From an uncultured Roseateles sp. (GTDB taxonomy: Bacteria; Pseudomonadota; Gammaproteobacteria; Burkholderiales; Burkholderiaceae_C), in assembly GCF_963422335.1 (NCBI RefSeq), contig NZ_OY729424.1, positions 2,604,001-2,668,000 on the forward strand: 64,000 bases of DNA, in the 5' to 3' direction. The notes under the pieces are model-generated. The model was not told where the DNA came from. It did no database searches and was given only the letters and a program-made list of their open reading frames with translations. Of this stretch, positions 24,928-34,400 are shown one piece after another; position 1 is the stretch's first letter; each line of letters begins with the position of its first letter. The position numbers and the translations under genes were made by a program.

Positions 24928-25863
24928 ATGCTGCAGCAACGAACCCTGAAGTCCCTGACCCGCGCCGTCGGCGTGGGCGTGCACAGCGGGCAGAAGGTCG
25001 AGCTGACCCTGCGCCCGGCGCCGCCCGACGCAGGCATCGTGTTCCGCCGCGTCGATCTGCCCACGCCGGTGGAGATCAAGGTCGATGCCTATGCCGTCTG
25101 CGACACGCGCCTGGCCACGACCATCTCGCCCGGCGGCGACCCCGGTGGCGCCAAGGTGCAGACCATAGAGCATCTGCTGTCGGCGGCCAGTGGGCTGGGC
25201 CTGGACAATCTGTATGTGGACATCACCGCCGAGGAGGTGCCCATACTCGATGGCTCGGCGGCCAGCTTCGTGTTCCTGCTGCAAAGCGCCGGCATCGCGC
25301 TGCAGAATGCGCCGCGCCGTTTTCTGCGCGTGCTCAAGAGTGTGGAGATCCGCGAAGGTGAGGGGGCAGGCCTGAAGTGGGCGCGGCTCGATCCCTTCCA
25401 CGGCTACACCTTGAATTTCGAGATCGAGTTCGACCACCCGGCGGTGAACGCCACCGGCCAGCAGGTGCTGTTCGACATGGGCTCGGGCCTGTACAAGCGC
25501 GAGATCGCCCGCGCCCGCACCTTCGGCTTCACCAAGGACGTGGAGATGATGCGGTCGCGTGGCCTGGGTCTCGGCGGCAGCATGGACAACGTCGTCGTCA
25601 TCGATGACTACAAGGTGCTGAATGCCGAAGGGCTGCGCTACGACGACGAGATCGTCAAGCACAAGATCCTCGATGCCATCGGCGACATGCATGTGCTCGG
25701 CCACCCCTTGCTGGCCGCCTACCACGCGTTCAAGAGTGGCCACGCGCTGAACAACAAGCTGCTGCGCAAGCTGCTGGCCGAGCCCGATGCCTACGAGATT
25801 GTCACCTTCGACGACGAGACCCTGGCGCCACGCGGCTTTGCCGAGCTGGCGCCGGCTTGGTAA
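24928..25863 (+). CDS. lpxC: UDP-3-O-acyl-GlcNAc deacetylase LpxC
   Basis: A 311-aa zinc amidase that commits UDP-3-O-acyl-GlcNAc to lipid A synthesis. It begins MLQQRTLKSLTRAVGVGVHSG; zinc and active-site motifs are TIEHLLSAASGLGLDN, EEVPILDGSA, and DAIGDMHVLGHPLLA with the catalytic His in FKSGHALNN. ATG24928 gives the family start. Position after ftsZ is the usual one; the terminator between them implies its own promoter. Confidence 0.97.
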   Translation: MLQQRTLKSLTRAVGVGVHSGQKVELTLRPAPPDAGIVFRRVDLPTPVEIKVDAYAVCDTRLATTISPGGDPGGAKVQTIEHLLSAASGLGLDNLYVDITAEEVPILDGSAASFVFLLQSAGIALQNAPRRFLRVLKSVEIREGEGAGLKWARLDPFHGYTLNFEIEFDHPAVNATGQQVLFDMGSGLYKREIARARTFGFTKDVEMMRSRGLGLGGSMDNVVVIDDYKVLNAEGLRYDDEIVKHKILDAIGDMHVLGHPLLAAYHAFKSGHALNNKLLRKLLAEPDAYEIVTFDDETLAPRGFAELAPAW

Positions 25864-25881
25864 GCCCGAAAGCCCACCGCC

Positions 25882-26067
25882 ATGATGCTGTTCCGCCTCG
25901 CCTTCGGCCTGCTGCTGCTTGCCGGTCTGCTGTGTTTTGCGATGTACGTCGCCACCGGCCGGCCGCTCTGGCGTCAGCGCGGCCTGGTGATCGTCAAGTG
26001 GACGGTGTTGGCCGCCCTGGGTTTCTTCGGCGTGCTGATACTCGAGCGCTTGGCCCTGATGCTGTGA
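25882..26067 (+). CDS. Small two-helix membrane protein
   Basis: A 61-aa hydrophobic protein, MMLFRLAFGLLLLAGLLCFA at the start, a short RPLWRQR loop and a second helix (VIVKWTVLAALGFFGVLILE). Two transmembrane segments with the positively charged loop in the cytoplasm are expected. It lies 18 bp after lpxC and is probably co-transcribed with it. Function unknown. Confidence 0.72.
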   Translation: MMLFRLAFGLLLLAGLLCFAMYVATGRPLWRQRGLVIVKWTVLAALGFFGVLILERLALML

Positions 26068-26076
26068 AGGCTGGGC

Positions 26077-26562
26077 TCAGGCCCGGGCCTGCAGCAGCGC
26101 CTCCAGTTCGTCCAGGTGCTCTGCGTCGTGGGCAGCCATGCCCTGCACCAGCGAGGCCAGGGTGACGATGCCGAAGCCGCCGAAGATGCCCTTGCGTTGC
26201 CCATGGGCGTGCAGATGGGTGCGCAGCAACTCCACATTCGCTTGGCGCTGACGGCAGAACAGGTCCAGCGCAAGCATTGCATCCTGCTGCTGGTAGCGGC
26301 GTGTTTCGGCCAGGGTGCTGCCGTCGATCTCCTGCAACTCGGGCAGTTCCTCGCTGAGCACCCGCGCCAGACGCTGCGTGTAGCCCTCCAGCTCGATATC
26401 GCGCAGATGGCAGATCTGTTCGGTCAGTGAAAACGCGGCGCCACCGCTGCGCGCCAGTCTTCGCTCCGGCTCGAAGCACTGAACCAGGGCACGCAAGCGC
26501 TCAGGCATCGCCTGCAGGGCATCCAAGGTCTGCTGCTGGGCTTGGAGTTCGATGGGATTCAT
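26077..26562 (-). CDS. DinB-like (DinB_2) four-helix protein
   Basis: A 161-aa all-helical protein of the DinB/YfiT-like metalloprotein superfamily. The conserved elements are FSLTEQICHLRDIELEG with the first His and AAHDAEHLDELEALL with two more His, together a likely divalent-metal site. Members act as thiol-dependent transferases or have unknown roles. It is divergent from the ArsR-type regulator: its ATG (26562) lies only 16 bp from the perfect palindrome at 26579-26608, so both directions may share that operator. It ends 9 bp after the 61-aa membrane protein, convergent. Confidence 0.8.
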   Translation of the reverse strand: MNPIELQAQQQTLDALQAMPERLRALVQCFEPERRLARSGGAAFSLTEQICHLRDIELEGYTQRLARVLSEELPELQEIDGSTLAETRRYQQQDAMLALDLFCRQRQANVELLRTHLHAHGQRKGIFGGFGIVTLASLVQGMAAHDAEHLDELEALLQARA

Positions 26563-26578
26563 GGCGGCTCGTGGCTTG

Positions 26579-26608
26579 TTTAATGGTAACTATACGGTTA
26601 CCATTAAA
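26579..26608. promoter_or_regulatory. ArsR-type operator palindrome
   Basis: Perfect 12-bp inverted repeat: TTTAATGGTAAC (26579-26590), spacer TATACG, GTTACCATTAAA (26597-26608). The core GGTAAC-N6-GTTACC is typical of operators bound by ArsR/SmtB-type dimers in ArsR-SRPBCC operons. It sits between the divergent DinB-like and ArsR genes and probably mediates autorepression of one or both. Confidence 0.75.
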
Positions 26609-26648
26609 GCCCGTCAAACCGTCGTGCAAGCGCTTGAACTCTGATCCT

Positions 26649-26975
26649 GTGCCCGAACTGCCGCAGGCCGCCTTCCAGGCCCTAGCGGATCCCACGCGCC
26701 AGGCAATCCTGAACGTGCTGGCCCAGGAGCGTCTGCACGTCGACGAGCTGGCGACGCGTTTCCCGATCAGCCGGCCCGCCATCTCAAAGCATCTGCGCCT
26801 GCTCAAGGAGGCTGGCCTGGTGCTGGAGGCACGCGAGGGCCGGCGCAGCTACTACGGAGTCAACCAGCAGAAGCTGCGCGAGTTGGAGCTCTGGCTGGCC
26901 GAGCAGCGGCGGTTGTGGAATTCGGGCCTGAGCCGCATGAAGCGCGCGCTGGAGAAAGATGACGGCCGTGGCTGA
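26649..26975 (+). CDS. ArsR-family transcriptional regulator
   Basis: A 108-aa winged-helix regulator. It has the ArsR start (FQALADPTRQAILNVLAQ), helix-turn-helix region HVDELATRFPISRPAISKHLR and wing LEAREGRRSYYGVN. No Cys metal-site motif is seen, so it belongs to the non-metal ArsR subgroup paired with SRPBCC proteins. The start chosen is GTG26649; the in-frame ATG at 26583 lies inside the operator palindrome and is unlikely. The 3' end overlaps the SRPBCC gene by 17 bp. Confidence 0.88.
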   Translation: MPELPQAAFQALADPTRQAILNVLAQERLHVDELATRFPISRPAISKHLRLLKEAGLVLEAREGRRSYYGVNQQKLRELELWLAEQRRLWNSGLSRMKRALEKDDGRG

Positions 26976-27444
26976 GCCGGATGTGCGTGTCGAGCTGAAC
27001 GGCCTGGTCATCGAGGGCCAGGTCTGGATAGATGCCAGCCCGGCGCGGGTGTTCGAGGCGCTGACCACGCCGGCCTGGCTGGCCGCCTGGTGGGGCGACG
27101 ACAGCAGCTACACCAGCAGCAACTGGCAGATCGCGGCCGAGCCCGGCACGCATTGGTGCTGCGACATCCACACCCGCAATGGCGCCCGCCATGGCCTCTC
27201 GGGCGAGGTGCTGGATGCCAGGCCGGCCGAGCGCCTGAGTCTGTCCTGGCAGGCTAGCTGGTTGGCGCCGCCGCCTACCGAGGTGCACTTCGAGCTGGAG
27301 CCACAGGCCGGTGGCACCCTGTTGAACCTCAGGCACGAGGGCTTCCGTCCCGACTTCAGCGGTCGCGACACCCACCATGCGGGCTGGCCCTGGGTGCTGC
27401 AGTGGCTGGCCCGACAATTTCCTTTGAACACGGAGAACCAGTGA
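26959..27444 (+). CDS. SRPBCC (AHSA1-like) domain protein
   Basis: A 161-aa START-like helix-grip protein of the AHSA1/CalC subgroup, which bind hydrophobic ligands. Typical elements are IDASPARVFEALTTPAWLAAWWGDD near the start (first half of the signature), EVLDARPAERLSLSWQA, and the C-terminal HHAGWPWVLQWLARQF helix. It is the constant partner of ArsR regulators of this type and may sense or bind the operon's unknown ligand. The stop overlaps the next gene start by one base. Confidence 0.87.
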   Translation: MTAVAEPDVRVELNGLVIEGQVWIDASPARVFEALTTPAWLAAWWGDDSSYTSSNWQIAAEPGTHWCCDIHTRNGARHGLSGEVLDARPAERLSLSWQASWLAPPPTEVHFELEPQAGGTLLNLRHEGFRPDFSGRDTHHAGWPWVLQWLARQFPLNTENQ

Positions 27445-28322
27445 TGACGACGACTCTGCGCGCCTGGCTGGACCAGGCCTGGGACCAGCACCCCGACCAG
27501 CCTCAGGCGGTGGCCGAGCGCCTGGCCGAAGGCATTGCCCTGCTGGACGATGGCACAGCTCCGGCCGAGGAATTGGCACGGCTGGGCGAGCATCTGCTGT
27601 TGGGTCATCTGGATCAGGCTCCGGCGATGAGCCACTTCATTGCCGCAATGCAGCCCGCCGCCCTTGACGACGCGGCCGTGGCCGGTGTGCTGCGGCGCGC
27701 CGAGCTGGGTCTGCTGCTGGCCGGCCATGGCGGCAGGGCCGCTGAGCTCCCCCCCGAAGAGCAGCTGCGTGCGCTGGGCCAGGCGATGCTGGCGCTGACG
27801 CGGCGCCCGGACCTGGCCGGTGCCGAGGCTCTGCTCGATCAGGCCCAGGCGCTGGCCCGGCATGCTGACGACAGCAAGTCCTGGCGTGCGCTGTCCATCG
27901 TCACCAACAACCTGGCCGGTGATATGCGCTACTACCGCGAGCAGCGCCCCGCCGACGAAGGCGACGCGCAGGCCGATGCCCTGATGTTGCAGGCGGCCCA
28001 GTTGGCGCGTGTCAACTGGGCCGTCGCAGGGGGATGGAAGGAAGTCGAGCGAGCCGACTACCAGCTGGCCCTGTGCCATGCTGCGGCAGGTCAGGGCACC
28101 CAGGCCCTCCAGCATGCGCAAGCCTGTCTGGCGCGCTGCGAGGCCAACGGCGCCGACGCCTATGAGCTGTTCTTCGCCCATGAAGCGTTGGCGATTGCCC
28201 ATGCCACCCTGCTGCGCGAACAACGCGGCCGCATGGCGGCCAAGCTCGAGATGCTGGATGACGCCAGCGCCAAGGCCTACGCCCAGGCCACCTTGGCCAA
28301 GCTGGACGCACGCTTCACCTGA
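27444..28322 (+). CDS. Hypothetical alpha-helical (TPR-like) protein
   Basis: A 292-aa soluble protein, nearly all helical, rich in Ala, Leu and Gln, with repeated pairs of helices (for example LARHADDSKSWRALSIVTNN and QLALCHAAAGQGTQALQHAQ) that look like tetratricopeptide repeats. No signal peptide or membrane segment. It is the third gene of the ArsR-SRPBCC operon (TGATG overlap) and is presumably controlled by the same operator. Function unknown. Confidence 0.75.
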   Translation: MTTTLRAWLDQAWDQHPDQPQAVAERLAEGIALLDDGTAPAEELARLGEHLLLGHLDQAPAMSHFIAAMQPAALDDAAVAGVLRRAELGLLLAGHGGRAAELPPEEQLRALGQAMLALTRRPDLAGAEALLDQAQALARHADDSKSWRALSIVTNNLAGDMRYYREQRPADEGDAQADALMLQAAQLARVNWAVAGGWKEVERADYQLALCHAAAGQGTQALQHAQACLARCEANGADAYELFFAHEALAIAHATLLREQRGRMAAKLEMLDDASAKAYAQATLAKLDARFT

Positions 28323-28385
28323 TCCCGTCTTTTCAGGGTTTGTCCTCGAACCCGGGGCACCTGCCCTCCCGGACACTCGTTCTCG

Positions 28386-28403
28386 GCCGGTCGTTCGACC
28401 GGC
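28386..28403. other. Hairpin in spacer before the giant kinase gene
   Basis: GCCGGTC-GTTC-GACCGGC forms a perfect 7-bp stem with a tetraloop in the 137-bp spacer. No T run follows, so it may be a leader structure or a weak insulator rather than an intrinsic terminator. Confidence 0.35.
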
Positions 28404-28459
28404 AGGAGGGCTAGGCGCTTGCGCCGCTGCGGTGCGAGGCCTTGAACGAGGACCGACGC

Positions 28460-31400
28460 GTGAGCACTATGTCTCAAGCTATTGCCGATCTCGCCTGGGC
28501 GGGGCGGCACGACGAAGCACTGGCCGCCTGCGCCGAGGCGCTGGCCCGGCCGGGCCTGGCGCCCACCGACCGCCTGACATTGCTGGAGTCGAGCAGCGAG
28601 TCGGCGGTTGCCCAGGGCGATTTCGCTGCCGCGGAGGAACACGCCGCAGTGATGCTCAGGCTGGCGCGGCGCGAGAAGAATGTCGGTGCTCAGGCCCGCG
28701 CCCGTTGCGCGCAAGTGCTGGCGCTGATGCGCCAGGGCAGGCTGCAGGAGGCGCTGACGGCCGCCCAGCAGGCGGTCAAGCAGGCCGACAGCTCCGGCGC
28801 GGCGACTGTCCGGGCACTGGCCCGACTGCGCCTGGCCGAGGCGCAGATGCGCGCCCGCCAGGGTGACATGGGCGCGCAGCGCGGGCTGGAGGCCGCCACC
28901 ACCTTCGAGGCGCTGGGCGACCTCTCCGGCCAGGCGCGTGCGCTGTGGTTGGTGGGCAATGCATATTTCAACAGCGGCCACCTGACGGCGGCCGGCGAAG
29001 CGGCCCGGCGCGGCCTGGAACTGGCGCGTCTGTGTGGCGATGATCTGGCAGTGGGCAATACGCTGAATGTGCTGTCCTTCATGGAGGCCGACCTCGCCGC
29101 GAACCTGCAGGGGCTGCAGCAGGCCGATGCGGCGTTCGAGCGCGCCGGCTATGTGGACCGCCGCATGGTCGTGCAGAGCAATATCGCCAATGCCTTCAAC
29201 GAGCTGGGGCTGTACCGGCGCGTGCTGCGCCTGCGCCAGGGCCTGGCCGAGCAGCAGCGCCGGCTGGGTGCCCTGGTGAGCCTGGCCAATAGCTGCGGGG
29301 CGCGGGCCGAGACCGCCGCGCAGATGGGCGATGCCGCCACGGTCCGTGCCATGCTGGGTGAATATGACGAGGTGCTGCAGCGGTTCCAGGACCCGCTGGC
29401 CTCGTTCATGCGGCCTACGATGGCTGCGGAGCTGGCCTTGCTGGAGGGCGACACGGCACAGGCGGTGCGCCAGGCCAGGGCGGCGCTCGACGGCGCGCTC
29501 AGCAGCGTCGATCTGGCCATGCATATGGCGGCCTACGACGGCCTGTGCCGCGCGCTGCTGGCCCGGGGCCAGCCCGCCGCAGCACTGCGTGCCAGCCGCC
29601 GCAGCACCGATCTGCATCGCGAGCAGGCTCTGGGCAAGATCGACTTCACCCAAAGCCATCAGCTGTGGTGGGACCACTGCAGGGCCTTGGCCGCCAATGG
29701 CCGCGCCGACGCGGCCTGGGTCGCGCTGCAGCAGGCCCATGCCCTGTTGCTCGACTGTGTGCGCAATGTGCGCGACCAGGGTCTGCGGCGCAGCTACCTG
29801 AACAAGGTGGCCAGCAACCGCGCCCTGGTGCTGGCCTGGCTGGCCGAGGCGGCCGCGCACGGCCTGCCCGAGGACCAGCGGCTGGCCCATCTGCGACTGG
29901 AAAGCAGCGTCGGCGAGCCCTTCAAGCGCCTGGTGGATACCGGACTGCGCCTGAACGAGCTGCGCAGCGCCGCCGAGCTGCAGGATTTTCTGATTGACGA
30001 GGTGACCGAGCTGTCGGGTGCCGAGCGGGTGCTGCTGGTGTTCGAGGGCAGCGAGGGCCTGCAGATCGCCGGTGCGCTGCTGCCGCGCGGCGAGCGGGAG
30101 GACGAACTGCTGCGGGCCATCACGCCCTGGCTGCAGGAGGCACGCCGCAGCCGCGTGGTCAGCCTGCGCCATGGGCCGACGGATGCCGAGCCGGTCGAGC
30201 AGCGCTCCTGCCTGGTGGCGCCGCTGGTTGCGCAGCGCGAGGTGCTGGGCTATCTCTATGCCGATCTGGGCGGGGCCTTCGGCCGCTTCGACGACAGCGA
30301 CCGCGACCTGCTGGGCCTGCTCGCCGCGCAGGCGGCGGTGGCCTTGAGCAATGCGCGCTGGGGCGAGGGCCTGGAGGCCAAGGTCGCCGCGCGCACCGCC
30401 GAGCTGGCGGCTGCGACGGCCCAGGCCGAGCAGCGGGCGGCCGAGCTGGCGGTGATCAACAGCATCCAGCAGGGCATTGCCGGTTCGCTGGACTTCCGGG
30501 CCATCGTCGAACTGGTCGGTGACAAGCTGCGCGAGGTACTGCACAGCGAGGATATCGGCATACGCTGGTACGACCATGCGACGCAGAGCGTGCACTTCCT
30601 GTACGAAATCGAGCACGGCGCGAGGCTGGACATTCCGATGCGGCATCATGGGCCCGGCGCTCGATGGGAGCGCATCGTCAATATGCGCGAACCGCGGTTG
30701 CTGAACACCGTGGCCGAGCAAATTGCCGCCGGCTCCGCTGCCATGGCGGGGACCGACCAGGCCAAGTGCATGCTGGGCGTGACCATTCCTGGCAAGGACC
30801 GCGTGCTCGGCTCCATCGTGATGGAGAACCACGAGCGCGAGTACGCATTCGGCGAGTCCGAGGTGCGGCTGTTGTCCACCGTCGCGGCCAGCATGGGCGT
30901 GGCGCTGGAGAGCGCCCGCCTGTTCGACGAGACCCAGCGCCTGCTGAAAGAGACCGAGCAGCGCAATGCCGAGCTGGCTGTGATCAACAGCATCCAGCAG
31001 GGCATGGCCGGCTCGCTGGACTTCCAGGGCATCGTCAATCTGGTCGGCGACAAGCTGCGTGAGGTCTTGAACAGCGAGGACCTCGGCATCCGCTGGTACG
31101 ACCACGAGCGCCGCATCACTCACTATCTGTACGAGATCGAGCATGGCGTGAGGCTGCAGATCCCGTCGGCCGCACCGCGCAGCATGAGCTGGGAGGAACT
31201 GGTCTCGATTCGCGAACCCCGGCTGCTCAACACCCTGGCCGAGCAAGCCAAGCTGGTCAGCATTCCTGGCACCGACACGGCCAAGAGCTCGGCGCGTGTC
31301 TCCATCATCGGTGGTGACAAGGTGCTGGGCAGCATCATCCTGGAGAACCACGAACGCGAGCACGCCTTCGGCCCGGCCGAGGCGAGGTTGCTGCAGACCG

Positions 31401-34400
31401 TGGCTTCGGCCATGGGCGTGGCGCTGCAAAGCGCCCAGCGCTTCGACGAGACCCAGCGCCTGCTGAAAGAGACCGAGCAGCGCAATGCCGAGCTGGCGGT
31501 GATCAACAGCATCCAGCAGGGCATGGCGGGCTCGCTGGACTTCCAGGGCATCGTCAATCTGGTTGGCAACAAGCTGCGCGAGGTGCTGAAGACCGAGGAC
31601 ATCGGCATTCGCTGGATCGATCACGCGGCGCAGCTTGTCCATCATCTGTACGAATTCGAGCATGGCCAGCCACTGCACATTCCGCCGCAGCCCTTGACCG
31701 CCGGGCCGGTGATGAGCCGGCTGCTGCGCGATCGCATACCAGTGGTGACCAACAGCCGCGCCGAGAAAGAGGCGCTGGGCATCAAGGCCCTTCCCGGCAC
31801 CGATGCCAGCCTCTCGTCGGTGCATCTGCCCATCATCGGCGGTGACGCCGTGCTGGGCTCGATGATTCTGGAGGACCACGAGCGCGAGAACGCCTTTGGC
31901 GAGTCGGAGTTGCGCCTGCTGACCACGGTGGCGGCCAGCATGGGCGTGGCCCTGCAGAGCGCCCGTCTGTTCGATGAGACCCAGCGCTTGCTGAAGGAAA
32001 CCGAGCAGAACAATGCCGAGCTGGCGGTGATCAACAGCATCCAGCAGGGCATTGCCGGATCACTCGACTTCCAGGGCATCGTCGAGCTCGTGGGGGAAAA
32101 GATATCGCTGGTGCTCAAGAGCGAGGACATAGGCATTCGCTGGTTCGACCATGAGAAACGTGAGGTGCATCACCTGTACGAAACGGAGCACGGCAAACGC
32201 CTGTACCTGCCGACACGAGACTTGGCGGCAGACGACGCGGCCTGGGGCCGCGCGACCCGGCGTGATACCCGGAACTACGGCAACTTTGCCGAGCAGGAGA
32301 ACGGGGGCATAAGCGTCGTCGCCGGCACCGATCAGGCCTTGTCCGCCCTTTTAGTCCCCATCATTGCCGGAGACCGGGTGCTCGGCTCGATCACGACCGA
32401 GGACCACCAGCGCGAGTACGCCTACGGGCCCTCAGACGTGCGCCTGCTGCAAACCATTGCCACGGCCATGGGCGTGGCCTTGCAGAGTGCGATGCGCTTT
32501 GACGAGACCCAGCGTCTGCTGAAGGAAACCGATGCGCGCGCGGCCGAGCTGGCCATCATTGCCGATGTGCAGCAGGGGCTGGCGGACAAGCTCGAGGCCC
32601 GCGCCATCTACGAGCTGGTTGGCGAGAAGCTGCGCGGCCTGTTCGACAGCCAGGCGATCAGCATTGCCGCCATCGATGCCGACACCGACCAGCGCCACTT
32701 CGCCTACATGCTGGAGCGCGGCCAGCGCCACCAGGTTGCCGATGCGCCGATCTCGCCGCTCTTGTGGCATGTGGTGCGCAGCGCCCAACCACTGCTGATC
32801 AATGAAGAGCTGGATGCCGGCCTGGCCGCACTGGGCGTGCCGCGCACCACCGTTCCCGGCACCCAGGCCTCGAAGAGCCTGCTGCGCGTGCCGGTGTTGC
32901 AGGCGGGCCGCGTGGTGGCCGTGATTGGCCTGGATAATGTCGACCGCGAGCTGGCCTTCAGCGACGGCGATCTGCGCCTGCTCAGCACCCTGGCCGGCAG
33001 CATGGCTGTGGCACTTGAGGGCGCGCGCCTGTTCGAGCAGACGCAGCAACGCGCCAACGAACTGGCCACCGTCAATGCGCTGGGCCAGGCGCTGTCGAGC
33101 AAGATTGATCTCGGCGAACTGATTCACACGGTGGGCGAGAAGATGCGCGAGACCTTCCGCGCCGACATCGTCTACGTGGCCCTGATGGACGAGGCGGCCG
33201 GCCTGATCCGCTTCCCCTACGCCTTTGGCGACGAGTTTCCGCCGCTGCAGCCCGGCGAGGGCCTGACCGGCAAGATCATCGAGACCGGATCGGCGCTTTT
33301 GCTCAACGAGGATGTGGACGCGGCGGTGGATGCCATCGGCGCGACGCAGATCGGCATGCAGACGGCCTCGTACCTTGGCGTACCCGTCTTCGTCGATGAC
33401 CGGGCTATCGGTGTGATCAGCGTGCAGAGCACCAAGCAGAAGGGGCGCTTCACCGCCGCCGATCAAAGCCTGCTGGCCACTCTCGCCGCCGGCGTCAGCG
33501 TGGCCATACGCAATGCCCAGTTGTTTGCCGCGGCACGCGAGGCGCGGGCGCAGGCGGAGGGCGCCAACGAGGCCAAGAGCGCCTTCCTGGCGACGATGAG
33601 CCATGAAATCCGCACGCCGATGAATGCGGTGATAGGCATGAGCGGTCTGCTGCTCGACACGCCGCTGTCCGCCGAGCAGCGTGACTATGCGGCCACCATC
33701 CGCGACAGTGGGGATGCGTTGCTGACCATCATCAACGACATTCTCGACTTCTCCAAGATCGAGGCCGGGCGGATGGACATCGAGAGGCAGCCGTTTGACC
33801 TGCGCGACTGCATCGAGTCGGCGCTGGATCTGGTCGGCGCCCGCGCCGCCGAGAAGCAACTGGATTTGGTCTACGAGCTGGGCGGGGGCTCGGGCGTTGA
33901 CAAGGAGGTGCCGGCAGCGATCCGGGGCGATCTCACGCGGCTGCGCCAGATCCTGCTGAATCTGCTGGCCAATGCGGTCAAGTTCACCGACGCCGGCGAG
34001 GTCGTGCTGACCGTGGCCTGTGTTGGCGCGCAGCTCCACTTCACCGTGCGCGATACCGGCATCGGCCTGAGCGAACAGAGCATGGGCCGGCTGTTCCAGA
34101 GCTTCAGCCAGGCCGACAGCTCGACCACGCGCAAGTACGGCGGCACCGGCCTGGGCCTGGCCATCAGCAGGAAGCTGGCCGAGCTGATGGGCGGGCAGAT
34201 GTGGGCCGAGAGCCCGGGCCTGGGCCAGGGCTGCAGTTTCCATTTCACGATTGCCGCCGTGCCGGCCGAACTGCCCACCGCGGTGCGCCGCGACTTCATC
34301 GGCCCGCAGCCGGTGCTGAAGGGCCACCGTCTGCTGGTCGTTGACGACAACCCGACCAATCGCCGCGTGCTGGCGCTGCAGACCGCCAAATGGGGCATGG

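Noticed and set aside
8757..25743. Long minus-strand frames opposite ftsI, murE, ftsZ and lpxC
   Set aside because: No start signals or recognisable domains; the dcw genes on the plus strand are certain.
26583..26648. Upstream ATG start for the ArsR regulator
   Set aside because: That ATG is inside the perfect operator palindrome; GTG26649 gives the normal family length.
28277..31879. Very long open frame (1200 codons) on the minus strand opposite the giant kinase
   Set aside because: It is a shadow of high third-position GC in the kinase gene. The product is a His/Gln/Ala-rich low-complexity string without domains, and the plus strand has unambiguous GAF and TPR content.
30440..33052. Repeated DNA considered as a CRISPR array or tandem satellite
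   Set aside because: Unit length is over 500 bp and each unit is an in-frame GAF domain.
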